A DNA stretch of 64,000 nucleotides from the NCBI GenBank assembly GCA_934433485.1, contig CAKRZR010000005.1, forward strand, positions 101,409 to 165,408, given 5' to 3'. Position 1 is the first letter of the stretch. Each line of letters begins with the position of its first letter. The stretch is from an uncultured Eubacteriales bacterium. Its GTDB lineage: Bacteria; Bacillota; Clostridia; Oscillospirales; CAG-272. The notes beneath the pieces are model-generated. The model worked only from the letters and a program-made list of their open reading frames with translations. It was not told the origin of the DNA and ran no database searches. Both the position numbers and the translations under genes were made by a program. Shown in pieces: positions 24,947 through 32,765 of the stretch.

Positions 24947-25432
24947 TTACCCGGCGACATCTACCAACATTTTTGTAACACGGTTATTCACATCCAGATA
25001 GTATTTCAGTTCTTCATTATTCATGTCTGCACTATCCCGGGATTCAAAAGCTTGATTCATTTCATTTAGCTTGACCAGCATAGAGGCATATTCTGTTAAC
25101 ATACTCAGATCCGCCGGGTTTTCACTATACTTTTTCATAAAGTCACAATAGTCTTTGTAAAAAGCTTCATATGCATCCATCGCTTCTTTAAATTCCGGAC
25201 GTATACCGTTTGACACTTGAACGGTGGTTTCAGACTCGGTTTCGGGTGTGGATGAAGTTTCCGGTACCGTTTCGGGTGCAGGCACGGTTTCCGGTACCGT
25301 TTCGGATGCAGATGCTGTTTCCATCATGTCATCGCCTGTCATGTCGTATTTATCGGCATCCTTGATGGTTATACATGCAGAAAGCAGAAACAGAACTGCC
25401 AGGGTCGTGAAACAAAGGGATACTCTGTTCAT
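24947..25432 (-). CDS. Small lipoprotein with Thr/Pro/Glu stalk (DUF6591-like), 161 aa
   Basis: Lipoprotein signal with lipobox LSAC (acylated Cys near residue 20). Then a low-complexity stalk of TVPE/PETV repeats (about residues 40-70) and a helical domain, FKEAMDAYEAFYKDYCDFMK ... LTEYASMLVKLNEMNQAF, which looks like the DUF6591 family of gut Firmicutes (from memory, moderate). Function unknown. The ATG at 25432 lies 8 bases after GGAG; a GTG nine bases earlier is too close to it. The gene lies in an AT-richer patch and is preceded by a terminator-like hairpin and a 142-bp palindromic sequence. Confidence 0.8.
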   Translation of the reverse strand: MNRVSLCFTTLAVLFLLSACITIKDADKYDMTGDDMMETASASETVPETVPAPETVPETSSTPETESETTVQVSNGIRPEFKEAMDAYEAFYKDYCDFMKKYSENPADLSMLTEYASMLVKLNEMNQAFESRDSADMNNEELKYYLDVNNRVTKMLVDVAG

Positions 25433-25450
25433 AGCATTCACTCCAAAAAT

Positions 25451-25480
25451 AAAAAAGTGCGCAACCTAAGCTACGCACTG
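25451..25480 (-). terminator. Minus-strand terminator or attenuator upstream of the lipoprotein gene
   Basis: Minus strand AGTGCG ... CGCACT then TTTTTT. It lies between a minus-strand promoter at 25650 and the lipoprotein ribosome binding site, so it either ends a small RNA or attenuates the gene. Confidence 0.65.
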
Positions 25481-25643
25481 AAAAACGCACCTCCGATTGT
25501 CGCCAAACAAAGCTCAAACAGAAAAGGAAATTCCCAGTTACCATCCGAGTGGAGCTACGTTTTTACCGAGCAGAATTCGGATGGCAATAGAGACAAATCC
25601 CCTCTTTCAGTGGATTTCCTTCTGTTATTCAGCTTTGTTTGGC
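25481..25643 (-). ncRNA. Palindromic small RNA candidate, about 190 nt with its terminator
   Basis: Bases 25502-25534 and 25612-25643 are an imperfect inverted repeat of about 32 bp (GCCAAACAAAGCT at both outer ends), and an inner pair CCATCCGA/TCGGATGG (25541-25548, 25577-25584) forms a second stem. The long strand between the stems contains a small AGAG/CTCT hairpin. A minus-strand promoter would start transcription at about 25643, exactly at the outer end of the palindrome, and the terminator at 25451-25480 would end it. Two stems split by an asymmetric bubble is the architecture of 6S RNA, but it could equally be a MITE-like relic. No ORF with a ribosome binding site is visible. Confidence 0.45.
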
Positions 25644-25649
25644 AAAGAT

Positions 25650-25678
25650 AGTATGACACAATCTCCTCCAAAAGTAAA
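25650..25678 (-). promoter_or_regulatory. Possible promoter for the palindromic RNA
   Basis: Minus strand TTTACT (25673-25678), 17 bp, TGTCATACT with CATACT at 25650-25655. Two mismatches to consensus, saved by the extended -10. Confidence 0.5.
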
Positions 25679-25858
25679 GAGAAATCGAAAAAAATAACAT
25701 AATCTTTTCCTTGTATGATTGTAAGAGTCATTCATCGGTACGTGTTGCAATAAGTCAGATTCTTGAAATTTGAAAACGATTTTTTCAGGCTCCCGCCTAC
25801 TGGAAAATATAGCCAAAACAATCCCCATTCAGTCGTTAAAAAATCCACAGAATCGCTC

Positions 25859-25888
25859 TTGCATCCGACCGCGGACTTGTGGTATTAT
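25859..25888 (+). promoter_or_regulatory. Sigma-A promoter for the iron alcohol dehydrogenase
   Basis: TTGCAT (25859-25864), 18 bp, TGTGGTATTAT with TATTAT at 25883-25888; an overlapping TATAAT ends at 25891. Confidence 0.7.
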
Positions 25889-25976
25889 AATGAGGTGCTT
25901 TGAGGCTATCGAAAATCTCTCCGGACGCTGCTTTTCGTCCGAAATCACGGTGTTCGGAGCAAAACGGAGTATAGAT

Positions 25977-27098
25977 ATGAACTTTCAAAATCATCCTCCC
26001 GTACGGCTTTTCCTTGGCGACAATGCCATGCGGGACAACACAGACAAGTTCCGGCTTGGGAAAAAGGCGCTCGTTGTAAGCGGCAAACACGGCGCGGACG
26101 CGTGCGGCGCGATGGCAGAGGTAGACGAAATTCTGACCGCGCTGTCCATCCCCTATGTGCGTTTCCAGGAGATCATGGAAAATCCACCGGCGGAGACCTG
26201 TTATCGCGGCGGCAGGTTCGCACGGGAAAACGGCTGTGATTTTGTCATTGCCATCGGCGGCGGTTCCTCCCTCGACGGTGCAAAGGCGGTTGCGGCATAC
26301 GCAGCGAACCCGGACATGGGTGTCACGGAAATTTTCGATGGACTGCAACATCCATGCCTGCCCCTCATCGCCATTCCGACAACGGCAGGCACCGGCAGCG
26401 AAGCGGTCTGCTACGCGGTTCTGACCCTGCCCGGCGGCAAACAGAAAAAGACCTTCAAGGATCCCTCCTCGTTCCCGCGCGTGAGCTTTGTCTGCCCGAA
26501 ATTCACGTACACGCAATCGAAGCGGAACACGGAATCCACAGCGCTCGACGCACTGGCGCACGCAATGGAGTCGTACCTCTCGCCGAAATCCACGCCGGAG
26601 AGCGAGGAAGCCGCCCTGTACGCTGCGCATGAGGTCTGGAACGTGCTGTTCCGGGACGCGGATGGCGACGGAGCGCGGGATCCCGGCGGATACACGGCTA
26701 CGCAGCGGGAACGGCTGTCCTACGCAGCATGCGCAGCAGGTATTGCCATCCACTACACGGGCACGGGCTTTCCGCATCCGCTCGGATACAGTCTGACGCT
26801 GACCTACGGGATTCCGCACGGATACGCCTGTGCACTGTTCGAGGGAGCGTACATCACCTACAACCAGCTTACACCCGTCGGCGCCGAAAAGCTCGCGTGT
26901 ATGGCGGCGCACCTCGACACAACGGTCGCGGAAATGGCGGCGAAAATTCCGGCAAAGCCCGGCATTGATCTCCATATGACGCCGGAGAAGGCGGAGGAGC
27001 TGATCGATTTCGTCTCCGGCGCCGGCAATTACAAAAATTCCCCCTATGTTCTCACGCGCGGCGAAATGAGCGATATCTACCGCAGACTATTCTGCTAA
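25977..27098 (+). CDS. Iron-containing alcohol dehydrogenase, 373 aa
   Basis: Group III NAD(P)-dependent dehydrogenase, cytoplasmic. N-terminal Rossmann-like domain with VIAIGGGSSLDGAKA (NAD binding, about residue 92) and IAIPTTAGTGSEA; the C-terminal helical domain carries the metal ligands in STALDALAHAMESYLS (Asp, His) and the pair of His in GFPHPLGYSLTLTYGIPHGYACAL. Substrate (alcohol, 1,3-diol, aldehyde) cannot be told from sequence. Start at 25977 after CGGAG; a longer frame from 25770 runs through the promoter. Single gene with terminator. Confidence 0.92.
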   Translation: MNFQNHPPVRLFLGDNAMRDNTDKFRLGKKALVVSGKHGADACGAMAEVDEILTALSIPYVRFQEIMENPPAETCYRGGRFARENGCDFVIAIGGGSSLDGAKAVAAYAANPDMGVTEIFDGLQHPCLPLIAIPTTAGTGSEAVCYAVLTLPGGKQKKTFKDPSSFPRVSFVCPKFTYTQSKRNTESTALDALAHAMESYLSPKSTPESEEAALYAAHEVWNVLFRDADGDGARDPGGYTATQRERLSYAACAAGIAIHYTGTGFPHPLGYSLTLTYGIPHGYACALFEGAYITYNQLTPVGAEKLACMAAHLDTTVAEMAAKIPAKPGIDLHMTPEKAEELIDFVSGAGNYKNSPYVLTRGEMSDIYRRLFC

Positions 27099-27135
27099 GA
27101 AAGCACTGCCACCTGAAATCCGATTTCCTGACGCG

Positions 27136-27172
27136 AAAAAAGGAGCTGTATCCCAAAGATACGGCTCCTTTT
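27136..27172. terminator. Bidirectional terminator between adh and the ABC exporter remnant
   Basis: AAGGAGC-GTATC / GATAC-GCTCCTT stem, 5-nt loop, flanked by A and T runs. Confidence 0.9.
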
Positions 27173-27186
27173 CATATGCAATCGAC

Positions 27187-28144
27187 TTACAATTTCCAGT
27201 TCCCGGCTTCCTCCCTGCCTGCGACAAAACGCCGGTAGATGCCGTCTTTTGCGATGAGTGTCTCGTGTGTGCCCTGCTCCGCAATTCTTCCCTGGTCGAT
27301 GACGAGGATCTGATCGGCATCACGGACGTTTTTGAGCCGATGCGCGATCATAATGATCGTTTTATCTTTCGTCAGCGCATGAATCGCCGCCTGCAGCCGA
27401 TCCTCGTTTTCCGGGTCGACATTCGCGGTCGCTTCGTCCAGGATGACGATCGGCGCGTTCTTCAGCATGGCGCGCGCGATGGAGATCCGCTGCTTTTCCC
27501 CACCGGACAGACTTGCGCCGCCCTCGCCGATGACGGTATTGTACCCCTCCGGCAATTTCTCTATAAATGCATCACAGCACGCCGCCTTTGCCGCTGCAAC
27601 CACCTGTTCGTGCGTCGCATCCGGGGATCCGAATTTGATATTGTTTTCAATGGTGTCGGCAAAGAGATGTACATTCTGAAATACCACGCTGATCTGCGCC
27701 ATCAGGGATTCGGATGAGCCCGCCGAGAATGTTGACGAGCACCATCGGCACCATGCCCTCAATCCCGCCGATCACCGTCGTGCAGACACCGGAGATCTGA
27801 CCGAGACTGTTTTCGTTGAAAAAGCCCATCGGTACGCTTTTCAGCCGATCCGCAATGGCAAGCCGCCGGTCCGCCGCCATAAAGTACCCTGCGTGCGTTT
27901 GCAGCATTTTGGAAAAGCTTGCCGTAACAGCGCCGCCGAAAATGGCGATCAGCTCACAAACCAGCGCCAGCCACGCGGTCTTTCCGCCCGTTTCGCCGTT
28001 CGTCAGCACAAGCACGACGAAATAGATCGCGCCGACCTGGAACATCTGCAAAACCGCGTTCAGAAAGCCGACCGCCACGGATTTGTTGATATTTTTCGTT
28101 TCCTCTCCGGCAAAACGCCAGATCTTCCGGAATGCCTCAATCAT
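27187..28144 (-). pseudogene. ABC exporter (TM-NBD) gene with internal out-of-frame deletion
   Basis: Minus strand. From the ATG at 28144 (RBS GGAGGGG) the frame encodes the N-terminal half of an exporter membrane domain (MIEAFRKIWRFAGEETKNIN, spans around residues 20-80) up to VNILGG near 27725. The other frame, from about 27720, resumes in the middle of the ATPase: SLMAQISVVFQNVHLF (Q-loop), LSGGEKQRISIARAML, Walker B VILDEATANVD, H-loop AHRL. Roughly 300 residues are missing, including the rest of the membrane domain and Walker A, and the two parts are out of frame. It cannot make a working transporter. Overlaps the stop of the upstream exporter gene by 4 bases (ATGA). Confidence 0.88.
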
Positions 28145-28817
28145 TGTACGTTCCCCTCCTTCGCGCCAATGTGCACCTGCCACATTTCCCGATACAACGG
28201 ACAGGACGAAAGCAATTCGTCCTGTTTGCCCTGTGCCTCGATTCTGCCATCGTTCACGACCACGATATTGTCGGCATTCACGATGGTGGACAGCCTGTGC
28301 GCGATCACGATCACCGTTTTGTCCCGCAAAAGTGCCGCAACGGCTCTCTGGATCACCGCTTCGTTATCGGAATCCATATACGCGGTCGCTTCGTCCAGAA
28401 TGACAAAAGGTGCGCGAGCGTGGTTTCCATCGCGTCTACCTGATCGACAACGATTTCCTTCACTTTCCCGCTGGACATATCCATCACGGTACCGAGCGGC
28501 AGTCGCGGCAGCTTGGCAAGAAGCTTTTCGCGGATCGTTTTCAAAATTTGGAATGTCGCTTTGTGAGAAATGCCAAGCGCGCCATTGTAAAGTATCGTGC
28601 GCAGCAGAAATCCGACCAGCGCAGCGGCGAGCCACGGAAGATACAGGGAGAAGGTCACGCTTCCCGCAAGCAGGAGTACAATGATTCTAGCTGCCGCAAA
28701 ATACGGAACCATTCCGCACAGGGCACCGGTGGCGGCAAGCAGTACCGCTGTGATGAGCTTTCCGTGCTCCCTCTCTCCCAGTTCCCAGATACGCGCAACC
28801 GGGCTTTGCTTTTTCAT
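28141..28817 (-). pseudogene. Second ABC exporter gene with internal out-of-frame deletion
   Basis: Minus strand. From the ATG at 28817 (RBS AAGGGGG) the frame encodes the start of an exporter membrane domain (VARIWELGEREHGKLI, spans about 18-75) and its first cytoplasmic loop up to DAMETTLAH near 28410. A second frame then gives only the end of the ATPase: APFVILDEATAYMDSDNEAV (Walker B), IAHRL and the C-terminus. About 350-400 residues, including Walker A, Q-loop and signature, are gone. With the next gene it was a heterodimeric MDR-type exporter pair; each half carries its own deletion. A GGTTAG/CTAACC operator-like site lies just upstream. Confidence 0.88.
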
Positions 28818-28837
28818 TGAAAATATCCCCCTTTTGA

Positions 28838-28855
28838 GGTTAGTTTGTGCTAACC
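28838..28855. promoter_or_regulatory. Operator-like inverted repeat, copy 1
   Basis: GGTTAG-N6-CTAACC upstream of the ABC exporter genes. The core GTTAG-N5-GCTAAC recurs at 31868-31883 before the methyltransferase gene. Candidate binding site of the adjacent TetR regulator. Confidence 0.65.
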
Positions 28856-28904
28856 CGTGATTTTTGGAAAAGGCTGCCGCTTGGACAACCTGTTTCGATC
28901 CTTT

Positions 28905-29366
28905 TCATGCGTCCGCGGATCCACCGGAGCTGTCTTCCCGCTGATTCTGTCCGAAAACAGCCAAAAAGCCTGTTCGATGGTAGCGGCTGAGCAGCGCGAT
29001 ATATTTCCTTGCTTCCTCGCGATTCATTCCGTGTCGAATGACCTCAAAAATACTTTCAAAGCGCGAGGTCGTGACGATGTGTAATAGCTTTTCCGTCATT
29101 CCATCGCCGGTTCGACAGGAATAGCCTGTCGCTTCCATATATTTATAGGTATACTCCACCTCGATCTGCACGAGTGTATCCACAAATCGATGAAAGCGCG
29201 TACCGTAGGAGGCGTCCAAAAGCAGCCGAAATTCGTCCAGATGATCGTACATGTAATCCACAAGCGCAGCCGTTCCGCCGTCGGCATATTCCGGCATCCG
29301 TTTGGCCTGTGCCGCGCTGTCCATCCGATGAAAGGTCTCCTGGATCCGCAGAAACCGTTCCACCAT
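28905..29366 (-). pseudogene. TetR-family regulator lacking its DNA-binding domain
   Basis: Minus strand. The remaining 153 residues are a typical TetR C-terminal ligand domain (LVDYMYDHLDEFRLLLDASY, IEVEYTYKYMEATGY, FESIFEVIRHGMNREEARKY). The first 50-70 residues with the helix-turn-helix are missing; in their place the frame runs into sequence of the divergent ECF T gene. So one deletion removed the 5' ends of both divergent genes and all between. It lies 87 bases upstream of the ABC exporter genes on the same strand and would have been first in that operon. Confidence 0.82.
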
Positions 29367-29414
29367 TTCCGTACCGTAACGTCGCTGATGCTTTCCTCCG
29401 GCAACGGCGGCGTT

Positions 29415-30026
29415 ATGAACTTTGTCAAGCCGACACTCAGTATACTTCCGTTCGTGTTGCTCCTCAGTGAACGGAAATGGCGCACCGCAAGCAAATATCT
29501 CCTATTGTACGCAGTCTGCTTCGCGCTGGAACGGATGGCACTGCATGTCCTGTCGGGACTGCCTGCCTTCCTGCTGCTTGCTGTGTGCTCGGTGATGACA
29601 CGCTTCGCGCCCGGATTCATGATGGGTGCGTTCTTTATCTCCTCCACGGCGGTCAGCGATTTCATCGCGGCTATGAAGCGGATGCATATCACGGATAAGA
29701 TTGTCATTCCGCTGTCCGTGATCTTCCGCTTTTTCCCGACCATAGGAGAAGAAAACGCCGCAATCAACGATGCTATGCGGATGCACGGGATCCGATTCGG
29801 CGGCAGGCATCCGGGAAAAATCTTAGAGTACCGGCTCATTCCGCTGATGATCTCCGTTGTCAAGATCGGAGACGAATTGTCCGCCGCCGCTTTGACGAGG
29901 GGACTTGGCGCGCCGGTCCGCCGCACGGATATCTGCAACATCGGATTCCACGCGCAGGACGTCGTGATGATCGTGCTGTGCGCCGCCGCGTTTGTGTTGA
30001 CAATAGGAAGCAGGTGGATCGGATGA
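29415..30026 (+). pseudogene. ecfT: ECF transporter T component, N-terminally truncated
   Basis: Membrane coupling subunit of an energy-coupling-factor vitamin importer. Recognised by SVIFRFFPTIGEENAAINDAMRMHGI and EYRLIPLMISVVKIGDELSAAALTRGLGAP, the two conserved coupling-helix regions with the Ala-Arg-Gly-type motifs. The usual N-terminus (LDPRTKL and the first span, about 40 residues) is absent; the first recognisable residues, ILPFVLLLSERKWRTASKY, start directly after the junction with the truncated tetR. The ATG at 29415 has no good ribosome binding site. The stop overlaps the ATPase start by 4 bases. No S component is present; it was probably in the deleted piece. Confidence 0.8.
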
Positions 30027-31120
30027 TCGAACTGAAAGATGTGTCTTTCACTTACAACTCGGAATGCAGTCATGGCGGGGTACAGAATATCCACCTGACG
30101 ATCCCCGACGGCCAGGTCGTCGTGCTGTGTGGGGAAAGCGGCTGTGGAAAAACCACGTTGACACGGCTTATCAACGGTCTGATCCCGCATTACTTTGCGG
30201 GGAGCCTCACCGGGAGCATAGTGGTCAACGGAAAAAGCATTCCGGAACAACCGCTCTATGATACCGCGACGCTGGTGGGCAGTGTGTTTCAGAATCCGCG
30301 CTCACAGTTTTTCAACGTGGACACCACAAGCGAGCTGTCCTTTGGATGCGAAAATCTTGGCATGCCGAAGGATGAGATCCTGCGCCGTCTGCAAAGCACC
30401 GCATCGGCACTGCATATTGAAAAGCTCCTCGGGTGCAGCATATTCGACCTGTCCGGCGGTCAAAAGCAGCGACTCGCGCTGGCTTCCGCTATGGCGGCGA
30501 AACGTCCTGTTGTATTTCTGGATGAGCCTACAAGCGGACTGGACTACCGGCACATGTCCGAGGTGGCGCGCCTGCTCACGTCGCTGCGGGAAAGCGGACA
30601 GCCCATATACGTCATCACCCACGATCCGGAGTTTATCTGCGCGTGCTGCACCGACATTCTCCATTTGTCCGCAGGCAGCGTTGCCGCGTGGTATCCCATG
30701 GACGAGGCAGGCGTGCAAAAAATCCGCGATTTCTTCCGTGTCTCCGAAATCCAAAGTGAAGTTGAAAAGAATCCGCCGATCCTCATGGCGGATTCTTTTC
30801 GTATCCATTCCAAACGCATCAGCGACATGGCGACGACAATTCTTATAAAAGCTCTAAAAATGCGCCGCATGCTCCGGCTTTGCGAATACTGGTTGGAATT
30901 TTTGTTTTTTGGCGCACAACACACCGGACGTCAGCGTTTTCCCGGCACTCGTTTATTTCTCCGCGCCAAACGCGAACCTGACGATCTGCATTTTCATCAT
31001 GCCGTCGCCGACCTTCGCAAGGAAACGGAAAAAGCCGCTGACCGACGGAACCCGCAGATCGTTGTAGCCGAGCATATAGCCGCGGCTGGACACCTGCAAA
31101 CGACTATCCCACGCGGATAA
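30023..31120 (+). CDS. ECF transporter ATPase, abnormal C-terminus
   Basis: ATPase of an ECF importer. Walker A GESGCGKTT (residues 37-45), INGLIPHYFAGSLTG, Q-loop SVFQNPRSQFFNVD, signature LSGGQKQRLALA, Walker B VVFLDEPTSGLD, H-loop THDPEF. The family-like part ends at about residue 245 (30760). Beyond that the frame runs without stop through a strong terminator hairpin (30765-30799) and on antisense to the methyltransferase gene, to 31120. In frame +2 a TGA lies just before the hairpin. So the native 3' end, and possibly a second ATPase domain usual in this gene order, has been lost. Probably non-functional together with the truncated T subunit. Confidence 0.75.
   Translation: MIELKDVSFTYNSECSHGGVQNIHLTIPDGQVVVLCGESGCGKTTLTRLINGLIPHYFAGSLTGSIVVNGKSIPEQPLYDTATLVGSVFQNPRSQFFNVDTTSELSFGCENLGMPKDEILRRLQSTASALHIEKLLGCSIFDLSGGQKQRLALASAMAAKRPVVFLDEPTSGLDYRHMSEVARLLTSLRESGQPIYVITHDPEFICACCTDILHLSAGSVAAWYPMDEAGVQKIRDFFRVSEIQSEVEKNPPILMADSFRIHSKRISDMATTILIKALKMRRMLRLCEYWLEFLFFGAQHTGRQRFPGTRLFLRAKREPDDLHFHHAVADLRKETEKAADRRNPQIVVAEHIAAAGHLQTTIPRG
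30765..30799. terminator. Intrinsic terminator of the ECF ATPase gene
   Basis: AAAAGAATCCGCC / GGCGGATTCTTTT, perfect stem, 9-nt loop. It lies inside the over-long ATPase reading frame. Symmetric, so it may also stop minus-strand transcripts from the methyltransferase gene, which ends at 30953. Confidence 0.9.
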
Positions 31121-31795
31121 CTCCTTTTTCGCGTCCGCCACGGCAAAGTACGCGCCGACATCCTGGATCTCCGCATCCTTCAGCCAGGTTTTCAGCATCA
31201 GCTTCACCGCTTTTTTGTTTGCCGCGTCAAATACGAGAACCCCACCCGGAAACGCGTCCGCCATCGCCTGCACGAGCTTTTGCACCTGTTCCCGCAGGAA
31301 ATAGTAGAACACACCCGCCGCGAAGAACACCGCGCCCTCTGACGCGTCGATTTTCGCAAACCACGCCGTATCATTGAGATCACAGGGAATGTTCTCCTCC
31401 CGTTCTCCGGCGGGCAGCAGATCGTTGCGCACACGGATCACATCCGGAAAATCCACATTATAAATCCGGCACGTCCCGTTGTCGCAGCTTCTACCGGTGT
31501 TGTCCAGCCCACAGCCGAGGTTGACGACCGACGCGCGCGGATGGGATTGCAGATACGCACGCACTTCATAGGCGAGATCGTTCTGCCGCATCGCGACCTC
31601 CAAAAATCCGAAGCGCTGCATGAGGCTCTCCGATTTCTTCTCCAGCGCCGAAAAATCGTAGTCCACAGCGTCCATCAGCCGTTGCGCCGTCTCGTTCCGA
31701 TATAGCTCCGGATACAGCTCGGAACACATTTTTCGCGCGTACAACGGGATGATGAGCGTCTCCTGCACCGTGTTTTTCTCAATTTTATACTTCAT
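30953..31795 (-). CDS. SAM-dependent carboxyl methyltransferase (LCMT/Tcmp type), 280 aa
   Basis: Class I methyltransferase of the leucine carboxyl methyltransferase / tetracenomycin polyketide methyltransferase family. LIIPLYARKMCSELYP near the N-terminus, SAM-binding VVNLGCGLDNTG (about residue 83), YNVDFPDVI, and GVFYYFLREQVQ. Intact, unlike its neighbours and unlike the homologue at 12842. ATG at 31795 after AAGGAGAG. Upstream lie a consensus promoter (31937-31965) and a GTTAGC/GCTAAC site shared with the ABC exporter remnants, so I infer regulation by the damaged TetR. In the intact ancestor it may have modified the compound handled by the transporters. Confidence 0.85.
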   Translation of the reverse strand: MKYKIEKNTVQETLIIPLYARKMCSELYPELYRNETAQRLMDAVDYDFSALEKKSESLMQRFGFLEVAMRQNDLAYEVRAYLQSHPRASVVNLGCGLDNTGRSCDNGTCRIYNVDFPDVIRVRNDLLPAGEREENIPCDLNDTAWFAKIDASEGAVFFAAGVFYYFLREQVQKLVQAMADAFPGGVLVFDAANKKAVKLMLKTWLKDAEIQDVGAYFAVADAKKELSAWDSRLQVSSRGYMLGYNDLRVPSVSGFFRFLAKVGDGMMKMQIVRFAFGAEK

Positions 31796-31867
31796 ATTCT
31801 CTCCTTGTTGTAGTCGGCTTACACCGGATATCATGCCGCTGCGTGTTGGCGCATGGGCATCCGCGAG

Positions 31868-31883
31868 GTTAGCCTTCGCTAAC
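31868..31883. promoter_or_regulatory. Operator-like inverted repeat, copy 2
   Basis: GTTAGC CTTC GCTAAC, perfect 6-bp arms, about 50 bases downstream of the -10 and 73 bases before the methyltransferase start. Same core as 28838-28855. Confidence 0.65.
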
Positions 31884-31936
31884 TATGTGCCATTGAAAAA
31901 GCTGCCTGTTCGACAGCCTTTTGGGTTTGCCCTTTC

Positions 31937-31965
31937 ATTATACCATGAATGGCATGCCTTTGCAA
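31937..31965 (-). promoter_or_regulatory. Sigma-A promoter for the methyltransferase gene
   Basis: Minus strand TTGCAA (31960-31965), 17 bp, TGGTATAAT with TATAAT at 31937-31942. Leader of about 135 nt. Confidence 0.88.
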
Positions 31966-32016
31966 TGGGATTTCCGGAATTTTTATGCGGGACAAGCACA
32001 TGCACGTTGTCTTTGT

Positions 32017-32754
32017 TCAGATACGATCGGAAAACTTCCCCATGATCCCGATGGCAGAATAGTTGTCCCTCTCGTGCCTGCGACCGTTTTTCCGCAGCGT
32101 CTTTTCCATCGAAAGAATCCATTCCCCGGCGTTTTTCGCCCTCCGCAAAGCCCCGCGCATTTTCCGCTCGTTTACATATTCCCAAAAGCCGTCGGAGCAG
32201 ATCAGCACCCCCGTCACCGTGTCCGCAAGCAGCGTCTCCATATCGTAATCCACCACATCGCAGTTCTCACCGAGCGCGCGCAGCAATCGGTTCCGGTCGG
32301 GATGAAAGCGAATGTCCTTTTCGCGTATCTGTCCGGCATTCACAAGCATCTGCGGCACACTGTGGTCGAGCGTTCTGTACAGCAGCTTATTCTTTGCGAA
32401 CACATAGATCCTTGTGTCTCCGATATGGCATAAAGAAAGCTTCTGTGCTGTCAGAATTACCGCAGCGGCTGTGCTTTTCATATCCACATGGCTCTCCTTT
32501 TGCAGGGCAAGCAGACCGGTGTGGATGGCGGAAAACGCACCGGACAGGTATCGTTCGGCGGAATCAAAGGCGGACGCGTCGTACTTTCCCAGATATTGTT
32601 CCACAACATACCGGGAGGCGACATCCCCCGCGCCGTGTCCGCCAAGACCATCCGCGACGATGAACAGTCCCCTGTCAGAATCCACATACTGCCCGACAGA
32701 ATCCTCGTTGATGGTGCGATCCCCTTTGTTCGTCAACGCAAAACAGGAAAACAT
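32017..32754 (-). CDS. PP2C-family Ser/Thr phosphatase, 245 aa
   Basis: Stand-alone PPM/PP2C phosphatase, cytoplasmic, Mn/Mg-dependent. Metal-binding motifs in order: NEDS (residues 16-19), VADGLGGHGAGDVAS (Asp35-Gly36), LCHIGDTRIY, LICSDGFWEYV and RDNYSAI. Expected to dephosphorylate the kinases of this operon or their targets. Start at 32754 after GGGGAGG; a longer frame begins at 32784 inside the preceding gene. Last gene of a nine-gene operon (44276 to 32017), 11 bases after the kinase gene. Confidence 0.92.
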   Translation of the reverse strand: MFSCFALTNKGDRTINEDSVGQYVDSDRGLFIVADGLGGHGAGDVASRYVVEQYLGKYDASAFDSAERYLSGAFSAIHTGLLALQKESHVDMKSTAAAVILTAQKLSLCHIGDTRIYVFAKNKLLYRTLDHSVPQMLVNAGQIREKDIRFHPDRNRLLRALGENCDVVDYDMETLLADTVTGVLICSDGFWEYVNERKMRGALRRAKNAGEWILSMEKTLRKNGRRHERDNYSAIGIMGKFSDRI

Positions 32755-32765
32755 AGATACCTCCC

